NCBI GenBank assembly: GCA_025642065.1
Contig: JAODUP010000225.1
Coordinates: 337,001-401,000, forward strand
Direction: 5' to 3'
Length of the DNA stretch: 64,000 nt
From: Paralvinella palmiformis
Taxonomy: Eukaryota > Annelida > Polychaeta > Terebellida > Alvinellidae
This document shows, in pieces, positions 38,221 to 50,092 of the stretch (the first letter of the stretch is position 1; every line of letters starts with the position of its first letter). The position numbers were made by a program, and so were the translations under genes. The notes beneath the pieces were generated by a model that worked only from the letters and a program-made list of their open reading frames with translations, did not search any database and had not been told where the DNA came from.

Positions 38221-38577
38221 ATTGAATCACCGTTGTTGTATTTGATAAGTAAATAATTTTTCAAAACCTTGTGGTATCAAAAGATATGTTTTTACGTGCT
38301 TCCGCTTTTTGTACGTAGCCTGCATGTAGCCGCTTTCCTGTGGACGTGACATATTTGTCGCGTACGAAAGCGAATTAGCTGGTTCCCACAGGCTGATGAG
38401 TAGACCAGACACATGTTTAGGTATACGGACACGCCTATCAATATGTTGACGTATGGAACATTTTATTTTTAGATTAATGTATGTATAGTTGTATTTAGAT
38501 TTATGGAGGTAGGTTTCGAAGGATGTTTAGATATGTTGATGCTCTGTGCCTGTTGCCTCTTACTATGTACCCTAAAA
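38221..38577 (+). repeat. Repeat T, copy 2a (upstream of B)
   Basis: Very similar to the T segment at 39508-39814, with a few per cent of differences by eye (for example TTTAGGTATACGGAC versus CTCAGGTATACGCAC). The left edge shows a decayed version of the hairpin motif (TTGTGGTATCAAAAG). Its 3' end CCTAAAACGCACATTGCCC is the only one of the well-matched T copies not followed by a (CA)n array. It is instead followed by an 86-bp segment (38578-38663) leading into B. Confidence 0.82.
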
Positions 38578-38663
38578 CGCACATTGCCCGTGACAGACAT
38601 CTTATCTATTTCCATCCAGATTTCTTATTACACCAATGTAAGAAAGTTATGTCGTTGTTGCAA

Positions 38664-39508
38664 CATGTTTGAGTTTATTAGCTTTGTTATGTATAATGTA
38701 GAATCTATATTGTTGTCCTCTTATGTGGTCTGGCGAAACGACCTATTAATTCATACAATGCTGCTTGATGGATTTATACTCCTGGAGTCGTTTGTTACTC
38801 CGGCAGGCATCTCCATGGGTATTAAGCTGCGGACAGAGTTGTTTTCCCATATTATGAGTAATTAGATTACACTGATATAGGAAATTTGTTAAATGTATAG
38901 CTATTATAATCCCGACGTGTCATTCGCAGTATCGGAGATCTGCCTGAAATCCGCTGTTCTCGACCATGGGTCAAATAGATCAAGTGGATAGGCACTTTAA
39001 TTTAGATCCCACCACACCTAACTGCATATACTTAGGGACGCTAAATTAAGCGTGAATGAACGTTCCCTTAGTGATGAACGGAAACGTATGAGGGTTAGCT
39101 GTTAGGTTCGAGTAAATCGTAGTATTTACTCCGGTTTTAAACGATATTTCGTTCTAGTCCAGTAATAATCCATTGTGCGGTATTGCTACTTTGTTTTTAT
39201 TTTAGTTTAATCGCTTTAGTGAGTCCATACTGTGTTAGTGTACATTTTCTTTGTTATGAACAAACTGTAATGTTGTTAACACGCTGAGGCTATATAAAAG
39301 GCTTGAATTTTCACTTAGGTTAGAGAAGAACTTCGACGCCAGACCAGTCGGATATGTATTGATACATGGTTCATATAGGTAGGATTTATTCAGTTATTTG
39401 GACCACAGAAAATTACTGTTGAATGTAAACTGTGGTGTCAAAATAGTTTATGATATGTATGTAGCAAGTCACCATTGAACCACACGCACGTGTTTGTTGC
39501 GAGCTGTG
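38664..39508 (+). repeat. Repeat B, copy 2
   Basis: Matches 14998-15940 almost base for base. The TATA box here is TATATAAAAG (39291-39300). Compared with copy 1, about 65 bp containing AATAAA (copy 1 positions 15733-15797) is missing between TCAGTTATT and GGACCACAG near 39397-39400. The primer-like TGGTGTCAAAATAG follows at 39433. The frame at 38503-38865, which reads through T into B, shows no known domain. Confidence 0.82.
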
Positions 39509-39814
39509 GTATCAAATGGTATGTTTTTACGTGCTTCCGCTTTTTGTACGTAGCCTGCATGTAGCCGCTTTCCTGTGGGCGTGACATATTTGTCGCGTAC
39601 GAAAAGCGAATTAGCTGGTTCCCACAGGCTGATGAGTAGACCAGACACATGCTCAGGTATACGCACACATTTATCAATATGTGGAGGTATTGAACATTTA
39701 ATATTTAGATTAATGTATGTATAGTTGTATTTAGATTTATGGAGGTAGGTTTCGAAGGATGTTTAGATATGTTGATGCTCTGTGCCTGTTGCCTCTTACT
39801 ATGTACCCTAAAAC
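39508..39814 (+). repeat. Repeat T, copy 2b
   Basis: T segment following B copy 2, ending CTGTGCCTGTTGCC...CCCTAAAACACAGACAC and grading into a long CA array. With copy 2a it forms a direct repeat flanking B. Confidence 0.87.
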
Positions 39815-40015
39815 ACAGACACACACACACGCGCGCGCGCGCACACACACACACGCACACACATACACACACACACACACGTACATACACACGCATACAC
39901 ACATGAGGTATGTGCGCGCGTTCATGTGTGTATGTGTGTATGTATGTGTATGTATGTGCGTGTGTGCGCGTGTGTCTGTGCATGTATGTGTGTGTACGTG
40001 TATATGTGGTAGCAA
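39815..40015. repeat. (CA)n then (TG)n, mirror-like arms
   Basis: CA/GCGC-rich from 39815 to about 39905, a short centre ATGAGGTATGTGCGCGCG, then TG-rich to about 40012. The second arm is roughly the reverse complement of the first, so the strand can fold back on itself. Confidence 0.92.
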
Positions 40016-40349
40016 CGTGGAAGAAGGCACTGTCACAGAAAATATGAAAGTGTATATTCCACATCTAGTCGACTGAGCAGGGTAAGTAGAATATTTGACA
40101 TTTTATGCTGAGACATGTGTAATCATCACTCCATACGTTGCCAGGCCATACAATTCAATTTGTTTAATTAGCCTTATATATAGCTAGGTTTCAATTGCTG
40201 ACATCTCTGCTAAGACAGTCCGTAATAGTGTCAAATCTTCGGCGCTCTTCAAGCTATTTATGAACATTTTCAAACAAGGCCTGATATCTGCTACAGAAAC
40301 AATAGTTATACTAACCTGCTCAATTGTGATGTGTGAAAAGAAGACTACA

Positions 40350-41200
40350 GTCCGCCTTGAATGTCACGGCACAAATTGCTGAATATAGCTGAACTTGGCG
40401 AAACAATATTCCCACATGCTACTAATGTGAATTGTACATGGAATTAAAATTGTTCTATGAAACATGCAAACTACATGATCTGCGCTCAATCCCACCGATC
40501 AAGATGTGTTTCTAAGTAAAGAGTACTTATAAAACATTAAGAGTGTACTCTGACTGTTACAGCCATCTAAATGGTGGATCTACAGGCGAAGCATATTGAA
40601 GGCGTCCATCAAAAAGACCCAACTAGTGTATGTAATATACGGTTCTACATCACCTTTTCTTGCCATATACGGATCATTCAATCTCCACACAAAGAATCAT
40701 AAATGTTCAACTGGGCCATAATATACCATGGGTAATCCATGGACGGTCCAATACCTCATAAGTATACAAATACAATAAATATCAGGACCCACTCATCACT
40801 ATTAGAATGTATACACCTTTGCCAAAGCAGACCATTATGGTAACATTGTCTCGGAGCTGTTATAAATGTACCTTCAAATTTTCAAACAGAACTAAATTAT
40901 TGGAATGCTAACGATATAATTACAATATAGGGTGTTTGTGTAATTTATGAAAAAAAGCATACCTCTAGCCTTGAATGTATAAGTACATAACTGGACATAA
41001 ATTGACACAGGAAAGATAATTATGTTCCACGTTCTACTAAGATGAATTGTACATGCAACTAAATTTTGTATATACAATACACATACCACGCGAGATGTCT
41101 CCAATACTACTTCTCGAGATGCGATGAACTGTTTCTATGCAAAATAATAATGCTTTAATATCGTACAATCTCTGCTACAGTCACGCAAGATCAATAGTGC
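40350..41200. repeat. Diverged duplicated unit, offset about 615 bp
   Basis: Segments at about 40350-40580 and 40965-41200 share ordered blocks: CCTTGAATGT, CTACTAANRTGAATTGTACATG (40419 and 41034), CTGTTTCTA/GTGTTTCTA and a CTG-TACAG block. They are much diverged. Between them no feature is recognised. Confidence 0.5.
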
Positions 41201-41355
41201 ACGTAACAAACAGTTCTAGATCACGTTTTTATTTTTGATAATGTGACCAGCTAGAAACATACTTTTTCGAAGTACAAAAAAAAGAACTTCTGTGAATTGG
41301 TGTGTTTGTAGATTGTGTATTATGATATAACAGAGGGAGAAAAACAGAGGAAAAG

Positions 41356-41356
<1 letters not shown>

Positions 41357-41437
<81 letters not shown>
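41357..41437. repeat. (TA)n microsatellite
   Basis: About 80 bp of pure TA. Confidence 0.97.
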
Positions 41438-41439
<2 letters not shown>

Positions 41440-41747
41440 ATTGTAATTGAACCGCAGAAACATTTTTGTCAGACTACAAAGCATACAATTTAAAATGTAT
41501 GTAACAGTTGCATAATTAATCTGATGACATAATTTCAGGCATAAATTGATTAATAATATAGGTTCGGTCTTTCAGGAAAAGGTCTTGAATTGATTTAAAT
41601 CTAAGATACATAGATTAAATGAGTAACTGATTGAGGAAGACTGAGGGAGACATTGTTTCACAGGGGTAAACCCAATCACAAGGCTCATTGGTAGGCAGAA
41701 TGTTTACGACGTATGGATCACAGGAACAGGCTTTATTAGCAAGTGTG

Positions 41748-42680
41748 GATCACTCACTCACTCACTCACTCACTCACTCACTCACTCACTCACTCACTCA
41801 CTCACTCACTCACTCACTCACTCACTCACTCACTCACTCACTCACTCACTCACCCCATACTCACTCACTCACTCACTCACTCCCACTCACTCACTCACTC
41901 ACTCACTCACTCACTCACTCACTCACTCACTCACTCACTCACTCACTCACTCACTCACTCACTCACTCACTCACTCACTCACTCACTCACTCACTCACTC
42001 ACTCACTCACTCACTCACTCACTCACTCACTCACTCACTCACTCACTCACTCACTCACTCACTCACTCACTCACTCACTCACTCACTCACTCACTCACTC
42101 ACTCACTCACTCACTCACTCACTCACTCACTCACTCACTCACTCACTCACTCACTCACTCACTCACCCACCCTCATCACTCACACACATACTCACTCATT
42201 CATTCACTTTCTCACTTACTCACTTTCACTCATTCACTCACTCAATTAATTTCACTCACCCACTCATTTGTTCACTCGCGTGTTCACTCAATCATTCGCT
42301 CACTAACTCACTCACTCACTTACTTACTCGCTCACTTGTTCAATTACTCATTCAATCGCTTGATTGCTCGGTCGTTCACTCACGTATTCATGTACTCACT
42401 CATTCGCTCATTCACTCGCTCAAACACCAACTTACTGACTCTCTCATTCTCTATCTCACTCGCTATCTCACTTACTCACTCATCCACTTATTTCCTTGCT
42501 AGCTTGGTCACTTATTTGCTAGTTCACTACTTACTTACTTGCTAGCTCGTTCACTCGCTCGTTCATTCACTCATTTGCTGAATGCTCACTCGATCACTCG
42601 CTCAATCGCTCAATCGTTCACTGACTCAATCACCCAATCAAGCAGTCATTCTTTCATTCACTCATTCAAGCAATCAAGAA
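41748..42680. repeat. (TCAC)n array with decayed flank
   Basis: About 425 bp of nearly perfect TCAC/ACTC tetranucleotide (41748-42172), interrupted near 41850 (CACCCCATAC) and 41880 (CTCCCACT). Increasingly mutated TCAC, TTAC, TCGC and TCAT units follow to about 42680. Because four is not a multiple of three, all three forward frames read a LTHS-type tetrapeptide. The 285- and 168-codon frames are therefore artefacts of the repeat and not a protein. Confidence 0.97.
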
Positions 42681-42779
42681 TCACTCTTTCACTCACTTAC
42701 TATTTTATTACATTGCTCAATATCTTAATTTGTAATTTGTATATTAAATTTGTATCTAACTTATTGTAGTATTAAAGAA

Positions 42780-44180
42780 TATTAAATAGGAAGATTTGTT
42801 TAGAGGAGATTTTGGAATATGGTTACAGGGATACCAATATGTTTCTGATTAGATGAAGAGATCATTTGTCATAGCTAAATCAGGTTTTGAAAGATTGATG
42901 TAGGACATCACTCAACAGGATCTAGCCATAAGTAGATTTAATTTCTGATAGTGAGCAGATAATGTACAAAGCATAAAAACTGTACAAAACGATGCTTCTA
43001 TATTTGAATCGTGTTATTTTTGTTATTGATTTTAATGATGACAGAAGGAAATTACGTAAAATGGTTTTTGTTTTGTTCATGAATTTTATTTCTTTTAAGA
43101 GTGAATGATCACATTAAGTGTGATAGCTTAGTATCAGGGGTCACTTATGACATGGGGTATTTTATGAACTTCAAAAGGAAACAATTACTGTTCCCTGGCT
43201 TTCTTCGGGGAAGTTGGGACATTGCCTATTAATCATATTCTTGTGGAAATATTATTTAGTCAAAAAAGCTTTTATAAGAAGTAATCATCAATACCATCTC
43301 TTGTATGTAAGTTTGGAAAAGTGTCATAAAATTGAAAACTTAATTTTGCCCGGTAAAGGTATTAATTAAACGTGTAAACCGGATTACGGATTCAGATATA
43401 TATATATCACAAGCACAATATATGGTCAGTGGCAAAACATAAAATTACTATGTGCATATGTTGTACATACACATATTTCTTATGTGACAGAATTAAATTT
43501 CACATATATTTTAATTAACTATCATAAGTGTGCTTTTATCGAATCGGACACATGTAGAGTGTTTTTTCCCATCAATTAAAGATATCGCCTTGATGATGGT
43601 ATTTCTTTAAGTCATTTATCTAAAGAGTTACCATGCAAAAAATCAATGACAAACAATTCAATTCATCACTCTCTCACATATTGTTTGATTTGGGTAGACA
43701 AATGCAATTCGTCACATTTATCACTTCCATATTCACATATCCTGATTAGGCAACACAAATAAGATTTAACAATGACAGTGCCATGGAGAATACACTAGGT
43801 TATCCAATTGTTTATTCATTGAGACATCTTGTCAATATTATCAACGCAAAATTGCTATATTTCCAGTTCTTTTGTTAGGATCGAGTATATCTTGGATACA
43901 CTGTGATGAGGTTTGTCTCATTTTATTATTCGCAAGAATCTTGCTGTAAGACAGTTGGGTTTGTCATCTTTTGGAAAATAGTTGTTACTTTCTGAATTTA
44001 TCGGCGTTGGTGACTTTTTTGTGATAGCGACTAAAGTTAGTGGCCATCATACAGCTGTTCTTATTTTCCCAGGAAGTGACAGATCTCAAATCGAATTGTG
44101 CTATTTGTGCTTGTCAGATAATCCAACTCCCTAATATCGATAACGATATCCTTTATATTTTATTTGTTCACTTTGTTTGG
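42780..44180. other. AT-rich spacer, nothing recognised
   Basis: No supported feature on either strand. Confidence 0.55.
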
Positions 44181-44184
44181 AAAG

Positions 44185-44186
<2 letters not shown>

Positions 44187-44252
<66 letters not shown>
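44187..44252. repeat. (TA)n microsatellite
   Basis: About 66 bp of TA. Confidence 0.97.
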
Positions 44253-44253
<1 letters not shown>

Positions 44254-44259
44254 TATTTA

Positions 44260-46735
44260 CTATTAGTATTTATGTGTGATTCCTGATGAGAAGTAGCCGC
44301 AAAGACTATAGAATAAGACGAGACAGCGGGCTATAACTTATGGCTATTGAAATGTGTAATAAGTAGGCCTAGTCACCAGTGTAGAATTAACTTTTGCAAG
44401 ATTCATTTTACGATGATAGATATGTATCAAATGATCAATAGTGTTACTAATCATGTATTTCAGACACCATGTTATGTTTCTTTCACATAATCACTATGCT
44501 AAACATATATTGGTCACTGAGCAAATATATTCAATAAATTTAATATATTTAAATATTCAATATGTTCTAATTTATGCTATTTACTGATAGTCCAGAATAT
44601 GTATTTTGAATTTAAGGTAATAATTACAAGCTTTTACAAGTGTACCTAATGATACAAACAAATACTTAGTTACACTAATCAATCAACAATGCCTTAATTT
44701 AAAATGTTTACGATTCTTTTTACCCTTGCAGCTATTGAATTCTCTACTATTCACACGTAAGACAAAGCGTAGACGGATATTAATATACAAGTGTACAACG
44801 AACTGTTTAATTTTTTCAAGAATCACATTCTATCTTTACTTGCATCTTGGCAAACATAGGTTTACTAGTATAGTTCTAGCTTTACTCATGTGGAGGATTC
44901 CGTTAAATCTGAACACGGTAAAACAAGACCACCAGTGGGAAGATCTTGATACTGCTTAGCAGCAATAAAAACATGGGAAGAGTTTGCTTTATTTAAAAGA
45001 CCAACAAAACCTGCGGCACATTTACTACACAACCTTTGTTTTAATTTTGCATGACATGTATCCCGCTATATATAAATGATGATGGCGACTTGCTTTACTG
45101 TAAGCAGAGTTTTGGGCTAAACTTAACTTTGAGAAATCAAATGGCATCAGGTATCTTGGAAGAAGAAGGAAATGGTGGGTGTCCTTCGACACATTTTGAA
45201 CAAAGTATTTCAAATCAAATATAAATGCATCGACATCTAGCTAACAGTTAGTCAAATTACAATCATGATCTGTCAGAAGGCAATATGGAATTGTGTGTCA
45301 CTAGGGTTGTCCCTGTGTCCACCCTTTCACCCTCCATGAAAACACTGGCAAACCCACATATTGTTGTAGCAATTTAGGAGCCTTTCTGATAGGCAAAACT
45401 GAATAGCTACGGTAAAATCAAATAACATTGTTCTCTTCAACTTATAAACCTAACATTTTAAGATTGTTATGTATTTTATTAAATAAATGTGGTGGGTCAT
45501 AGAAGACATTGACACGATTATTCTTGTGCATAAAATATAGTTTGCTAACAGATGCTCCTAGTTTTGTGACCATTGACTGATTGTTTGACCCTTGAACATA
45601 TACTATTGCTTTAAAAATACGGCAACATGTTCACTTGCATTATTAATACACTTCAATAGAAGATTGTTAAGCAAATCAGTACTTGGAGTACGCTGGTTAT
45701 AAAATAGCGAATTGGTTGATTCCACTTACATGCTAAACCTTCCAACTTAAACACGTGTGTCAAAATCTCCCACCTCATCAGAGTTATATGACACATTTTA
45801 TTTTATTGCCAGTTCATCAAACACAGCGCAGCATAATTTCAGCTGGTCTGTCTTTACATTAACTTTAATTTTGAAAGTGCCCAACGAAGCCCTATTAAAA
45901 CCTGGATAAACCTTGAGTTTCGTGACATTTCAATGGAGCCTTTATGTTTGTGGACTAGAATGTTGAAGTTGAGATGACACAAAATCAAAAGCTGGACCAA
46001 ATATATGTTTAGAAAGTTCTTTCACCAACATTGAGTTGAGTGGTCTTGAGCACATTTCATTTCAGCCTGGTAATTTGTACTGGTAGTCTGGATGTACGTC
46101 ATTGAATTTCCTTTTCTTGGGGGTTAGATCAATAGATGGTGGCCATATTAGACCAACTATAAATAAAATGCATGTGATTTAATTATCACTAACCTATAAG
46201 ACAAAGTTAAATAACATGGATTATTTATTCAGTTGACCAAACTCGTAATAATCACGTTCGTCGGCATTTCTTCAGCATCAAAATATAATTCATGAATTGC
46301 ATTTCAATAATAATATGAAAGATTTCAGAATTTTACATAGAAAATTAATGATTAGTGATTGTCAGCCAGCAGCCTGATCAAGCGATAATATAGGTATTTC
46401 GATTATTTTACCCGCTACTCTTTCTCAATCATATTTGGCATGTTACCTACCTTTTTAAAGATGATAGTATTCGACATTTTCCTCGACTGATGCGGGAATT
46501 AAGGGCCGCACCATAATCGTCTGTCTTCAATTATTTAGATATATAAATGTTTGCACTGTACAATTGATACTATCAAATATGCTGGTAATCTACCATGTAA
46601 TCTATGCATATTTATTACACGCCAAATAGCCCGCTTTCCCATCTTCCCCTATGCGATCTTTGGTAGCCGTCAATCTACTTTGTGCGATGAAATATGTTGG
46701 CTAGGTATTATCTAAATAATATAATATTTCAGCAT
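44260..46735. other. AT-rich spacer, nothing recognised
   Basis: Short frames (60-79 codons) show no motif. No RNA gene recognised. Confidence 0.5.
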
Positions 46736-46739
46736 GGCA

Positions 46740-46740
<1 letters not shown>

Positions 46741-46802
<62 letters not shown>
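46741..46802. repeat. (AAT)n microsatellite
   Basis: About 60 bp of pure trinucleotide. The poly-Asn frame is its translation. Confidence 0.97.
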
Positions 46803-47869
46803 CTGGACTTCAATTGAAACTGGTTAACTCTTATATTATCCAGAAAGCGGAATCGAATAACATAGTTCCCTGTAGATGTGGAAAGAATTATTAGCTAAAA
46901 AGGCTTCTGCCGTTTGGTGTCATTTTATAAGGGATATATGTAGGGTAGGCCCAAATAAAAAGAGGATAAACAAAGCACTTCCCCATTCTCTCTATGATTC
47001 AATTTCTTGTTCTTTCTCTACCCCCCCCTCTCTATATCCCCTCTATCTCTCCCCCCTTCTCTCTGTGAACAAATAGAGAATCTTTATTTGATAATTAATT
47101 AAATAATTGAACTGATATTTCGGCGTTTAACAAATCGTCATAAGAAGACTGTAATTATTTACTATATTATATCTTGAAAATAAATCTAGAGGAGATGACA
47201 CTTTCAGATCACTTTGTGGTAACATCATGCTATTATCATATAGCTTTAACCAATACAGATATGTTCACCATTTCCGGTTGCTTTCCTATGATCGACTGTT
47301 ATGGTATCGAGCTGGTGATAAGATGTTGCATCGGTTGATACATCCTCTTTAAAGATAATATTATCGTTTAATATAGACATGTATCCTAATAGCTTTCCTA
47401 CAATGTAATATGTTTGTTCAAAGCCTGATGTGTGTGGTTATCATACATAATATTCAGTAATTTATTACCAAATAATCGATTTTGTATGATGCAGCTATCC
47501 ATGCGCAAATACCTTAATTTTAAGCAATTTATTGGAAAGTTGTGTATCTATATCTAACTATAAATATTTCTGGCTTTCACCTTAACCATCAAGGACAAAA
47601 CCTATAATGAAATTACCCTTACGGCATAATAACGCCAATGCGACTTGGAGATGGTTTTAATAGGAAAATTTAATATCGGACATTATGTAACAGGAACTAA
47701 ACCATATTTTCCTTATATCATATTTGGTTACACGTGGAACTTATGACTGCACAAATATACTTCCTATTAAGAAAATAATGAACGGATTAATTGTCATAGT
47801 GAAAAATACCACAGAAGTGCGGATGACGGTCTACAGTCCGTTTTTTACTATGTGGTCTAGATCGATTGA

Positions 47870-48215
47870 CGAGTGTAAGAATGATTGAGTGATGGAGTGG
47901 ATCACTATCTAGGAGAGTGGGCCATTGAGTATGAATGAATAAGTTTGTGAGAGAGTAAGTCAGTCATTTAAGTAACTAACCCAGTGAGTAAGTGAAGGAA
48001 TAACTTAGTGAGTGGATGAATTGGGGAATGAGTGCGTGAATTAGTGAAAGGGTATGAAGGTGGCAGAAAGAAGAGGGAGTGAAGGAACGGATTAGTGGGT
48101 GAATCGGAAGTGAGTGAGTCATTAAATCAGTGACTAAATGTATGGATTACTGAGTCAACGAATGGTTGCGTGATTGATTGATTGGTTGATTTATTAAGTT
48201 AGTGAGTGATAATAC
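47870..48215. repeat. Decayed GAGT/GTGA tetranucleotide tract
   Basis: Imperfect GAGTGA, GAATGA and GTAAGT units over about 340 bp, apparently an old array of the same class as the pure (GAGT)n at 60262-60437. Confidence 0.75.
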
Positions 48216-48743
48216 ACGTATAGTCTTCTTTGATTATGAGAAATCTCAAATATAAAGTTGGGATTTTCTGATGAACTTTAATTCATGGTGACGATAAAAA
48301 CAGGCATTTTTCTTTACTTTCTTATCATATATAATGGATAGCAAAATATATTCCTTCAAGGGTTATAAAATGTGTTGAAGTATGCTGGTAATTATGGCGT
48401 GGACCTTGTGAATATGTAATTAAGTTCGCATTAACATATCTGACGGATAAAATGGAATATATTAGTGTCACAAACACTATATACCTTGTACATCAATGAA
48501 TCGTATTAAATAGTATATATGTAAACGAGTCAACATGACAATACATGGGAAGTTTCTGGCACCCCGATCAGGGCGTCTATTCAGTAGTATATGTTCTGCC
48601 ACAGATAGTAGGCGTTCTCACTAAACCTTCTGCACTCTTCCGATCACACGAATGAATAACGAGTAAATCGGGTGACATTGTCCTAATCAAGGCAGCAGTG
48701 TGTGAATAAATCATGCCTTAATATATCGCATTAATCATATTTC

Positions 48744-49079
48744 TTGTTCCGATACATGGTTCATATAAGTACGATGCTTACTGGCAATCTCAACTGTATG
48801 CCAACACTCATTGTGTTCCAGCGAGATAAAGAAACTGTGTATGGCTACTTAGGCAGAACAAACATGGAACCTGTCTTCTGGTGGTCAGATCTTAACACTG
48901 ATCTACACCATCTGGATTGCTACTACGAACGATTAAAAGTGGTTGGTCAACCTCACAAACTTTATCTCTGTCACGATGGAGTTAGGCATTTGCTAGTAAC
49001 TCATGTTCTGTCGTTTATGAGTACACAATACTGCAGCAGCCAATACAGTAATATGCTCTCGGGGAGACAAATTAAATAA
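48744..49079 (+). other. Open frame of unknown origin (111 codons)
   Basis: The best-looking unassigned frame in the window. Its composition is not repeat-like (Cys, His, Trp, Asp-rich: PVFWWSDLNTDLHH, YYERLKVVGQPHKLYLCHDG) and it ends at a clean stop. I recognise no family. Its first codons overlap a 25-base stretch (48751-48775) shared with two differences by repeat B (GATACATGGTTCATATA-GTA-GAT, 15696-15720), so at least its start lies in dispersed repeat sequence. It could be a transposon fragment, an isolated exon, or chance. Not claimed as a gene. Confidence 0.25.
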
Positions 49080-49477
49080 AAGGATTTATGAAGGGTCAGA
49101 AACAAAACATATTAATTTATTGAATAATGACTAGCTTTATATCCGATACACTATAATCGTATAATTATCGATATATGTGAACATTGATCATGACATTAAA
49201 TTAGTTATTGGCTTTGTACTAGTGAATAATTGGTATAAATATTTACATTCGATTATATATATGTTTTTTTATTTTTTAAACCTTGATAATATATTTTTAA
49301 TACTAGTTCGAAATAAGCGTAATATTGAAAGCATTTAGAGCATCATGTGGTTACCCTTTCTTGTTGCTAATAGAATGATGATCCTACTTAAGTTCTGCAA
49401 GTTATTATGAGTACCTTGTGCCCACTGCGCAATGTACCTAATTGGCGTTGTCTTATGTTAAAAGCACTATAATTATG

Positions 49478-49535
49478 TGGTAGTGATCTGTAATCCAACG
49501 CGCTACCAGTTAGACCATAGAGGCCTCGTAGGAAA
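49478..49535 (-). pseudogene. tRNA-like 5' half
   Basis: On the minus strand: GAGGCCTCTATGGTCTAACTGG TAGCGCGTTGG ATTACAGATCACTAC. This matches the 5' half of a tRNA: acceptor-like start, D-arm/A-box (TGGTCTAACTGGTAGCGCG) and the 5' anticodon stem with loop TTACAGA. The T-arm/B-box (GGTTCGAAT) that should follow is absent, and the anticodon stem pairs poorly. Most likely the truncated head of a tRNA-derived SINE or a tRNA pseudogene. Confidence 0.5.
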
Positions 49536-49618
49536 CCGTCTGGAGAAACCCATTGTTAAGACCTTTTAATAAACTTTCTTTTAAATTATATAAATTATAT
49601 ATAAATTATATAAAAAAA

Positions 49619-49668
<50 letters not shown>
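49619..49668. repeat. (TA)n microsatellite
   Basis: About 50 bp of TA, flanked by a TTTAAATT-rich stretch. Confidence 0.97.
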
Positions 49669-49674
<6 letters not shown>

Positions 49675-49724
49675 TAAATTTTAAATTTTTTTAAAAAAAA
49701 CTTAACCCAGGTGCACCTCAAAAA

Positions 49725-50000
49725 ACAAACGTTATGTAAAGCCAAAGGAAATTGAATGGAATATGAAACTTACATTTAATAAAATGCCAAGATATGATCG
49801 TTCTGCTAGGTGTTTAGTCATGAAGATACAAAAAGAAGCTGTAAAAATATAAAGTACAGCAGTAAAGTATAAAGATAGAACAATGGCTTCGATAAAGGCA
49901 TCACTGTTTCTTTCATTTAGTCACTATTCCAGTCTTTGATCTGACTAAATAGAAAACTCTTGACATTTGTAAGAAAAGATAAAAAATATTTGAATGATAT
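49725..50000 (+). repeat. Interspersed repeat R5, copy 2
   Basis: Collinear match to 450-735: GTTATGTAAAG, CTGCTAGGTGTTTAGTCATGAAGAT, GATAGAACAATGGCTTCGATAAAG, TTTCATTTAGTCACTATT and ACTCTTGACATTTGTA. No coding motif. Confidence 0.65.
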
Positions 50001-50002
50001 AT

Positions 50003-50092
50003 TAGTCACGAAAATACAAAAAAAGCTGTAAAAATATTAAGTACAGCAGTAAGCTATAAAGATAGAACATTAGATTCGATAAATCCATACAT
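50003..50092 (+). repeat. Interspersed repeat R5, partial tandem copy
   Basis: Repeats 49815-49900 with an offset of about 188 bp: TAGTCACGAAAATACAAAAA, GCTGTAAAAATAT, AAGTACAGCAGTAA, TATAAAGATAGAACA, TTCGATAAA. This is a local tandem duplication inside R5 copy 2. Confidence 0.85.

Noticed and set aside
38503..38865. 120-codon frame MEVGFEGCLDM... continuing from T into B, with shorter relatives at 14999-15190 and 16142
   Set aside because: The N-terminal part lies in T and the rest in B, which occur separately elsewhere. The frame is interrupted or replaced by microsatellite in copy 1. Repeat sharing, not protein conservation, explains the similarity.
41688..42545. 285- and 168-codon frames rich in LTHS
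   Set aside because: Translation of the (TCAC)n array. The same peptide appears in every forward frame because the unit is four bases, and the flanks show no coding signal.
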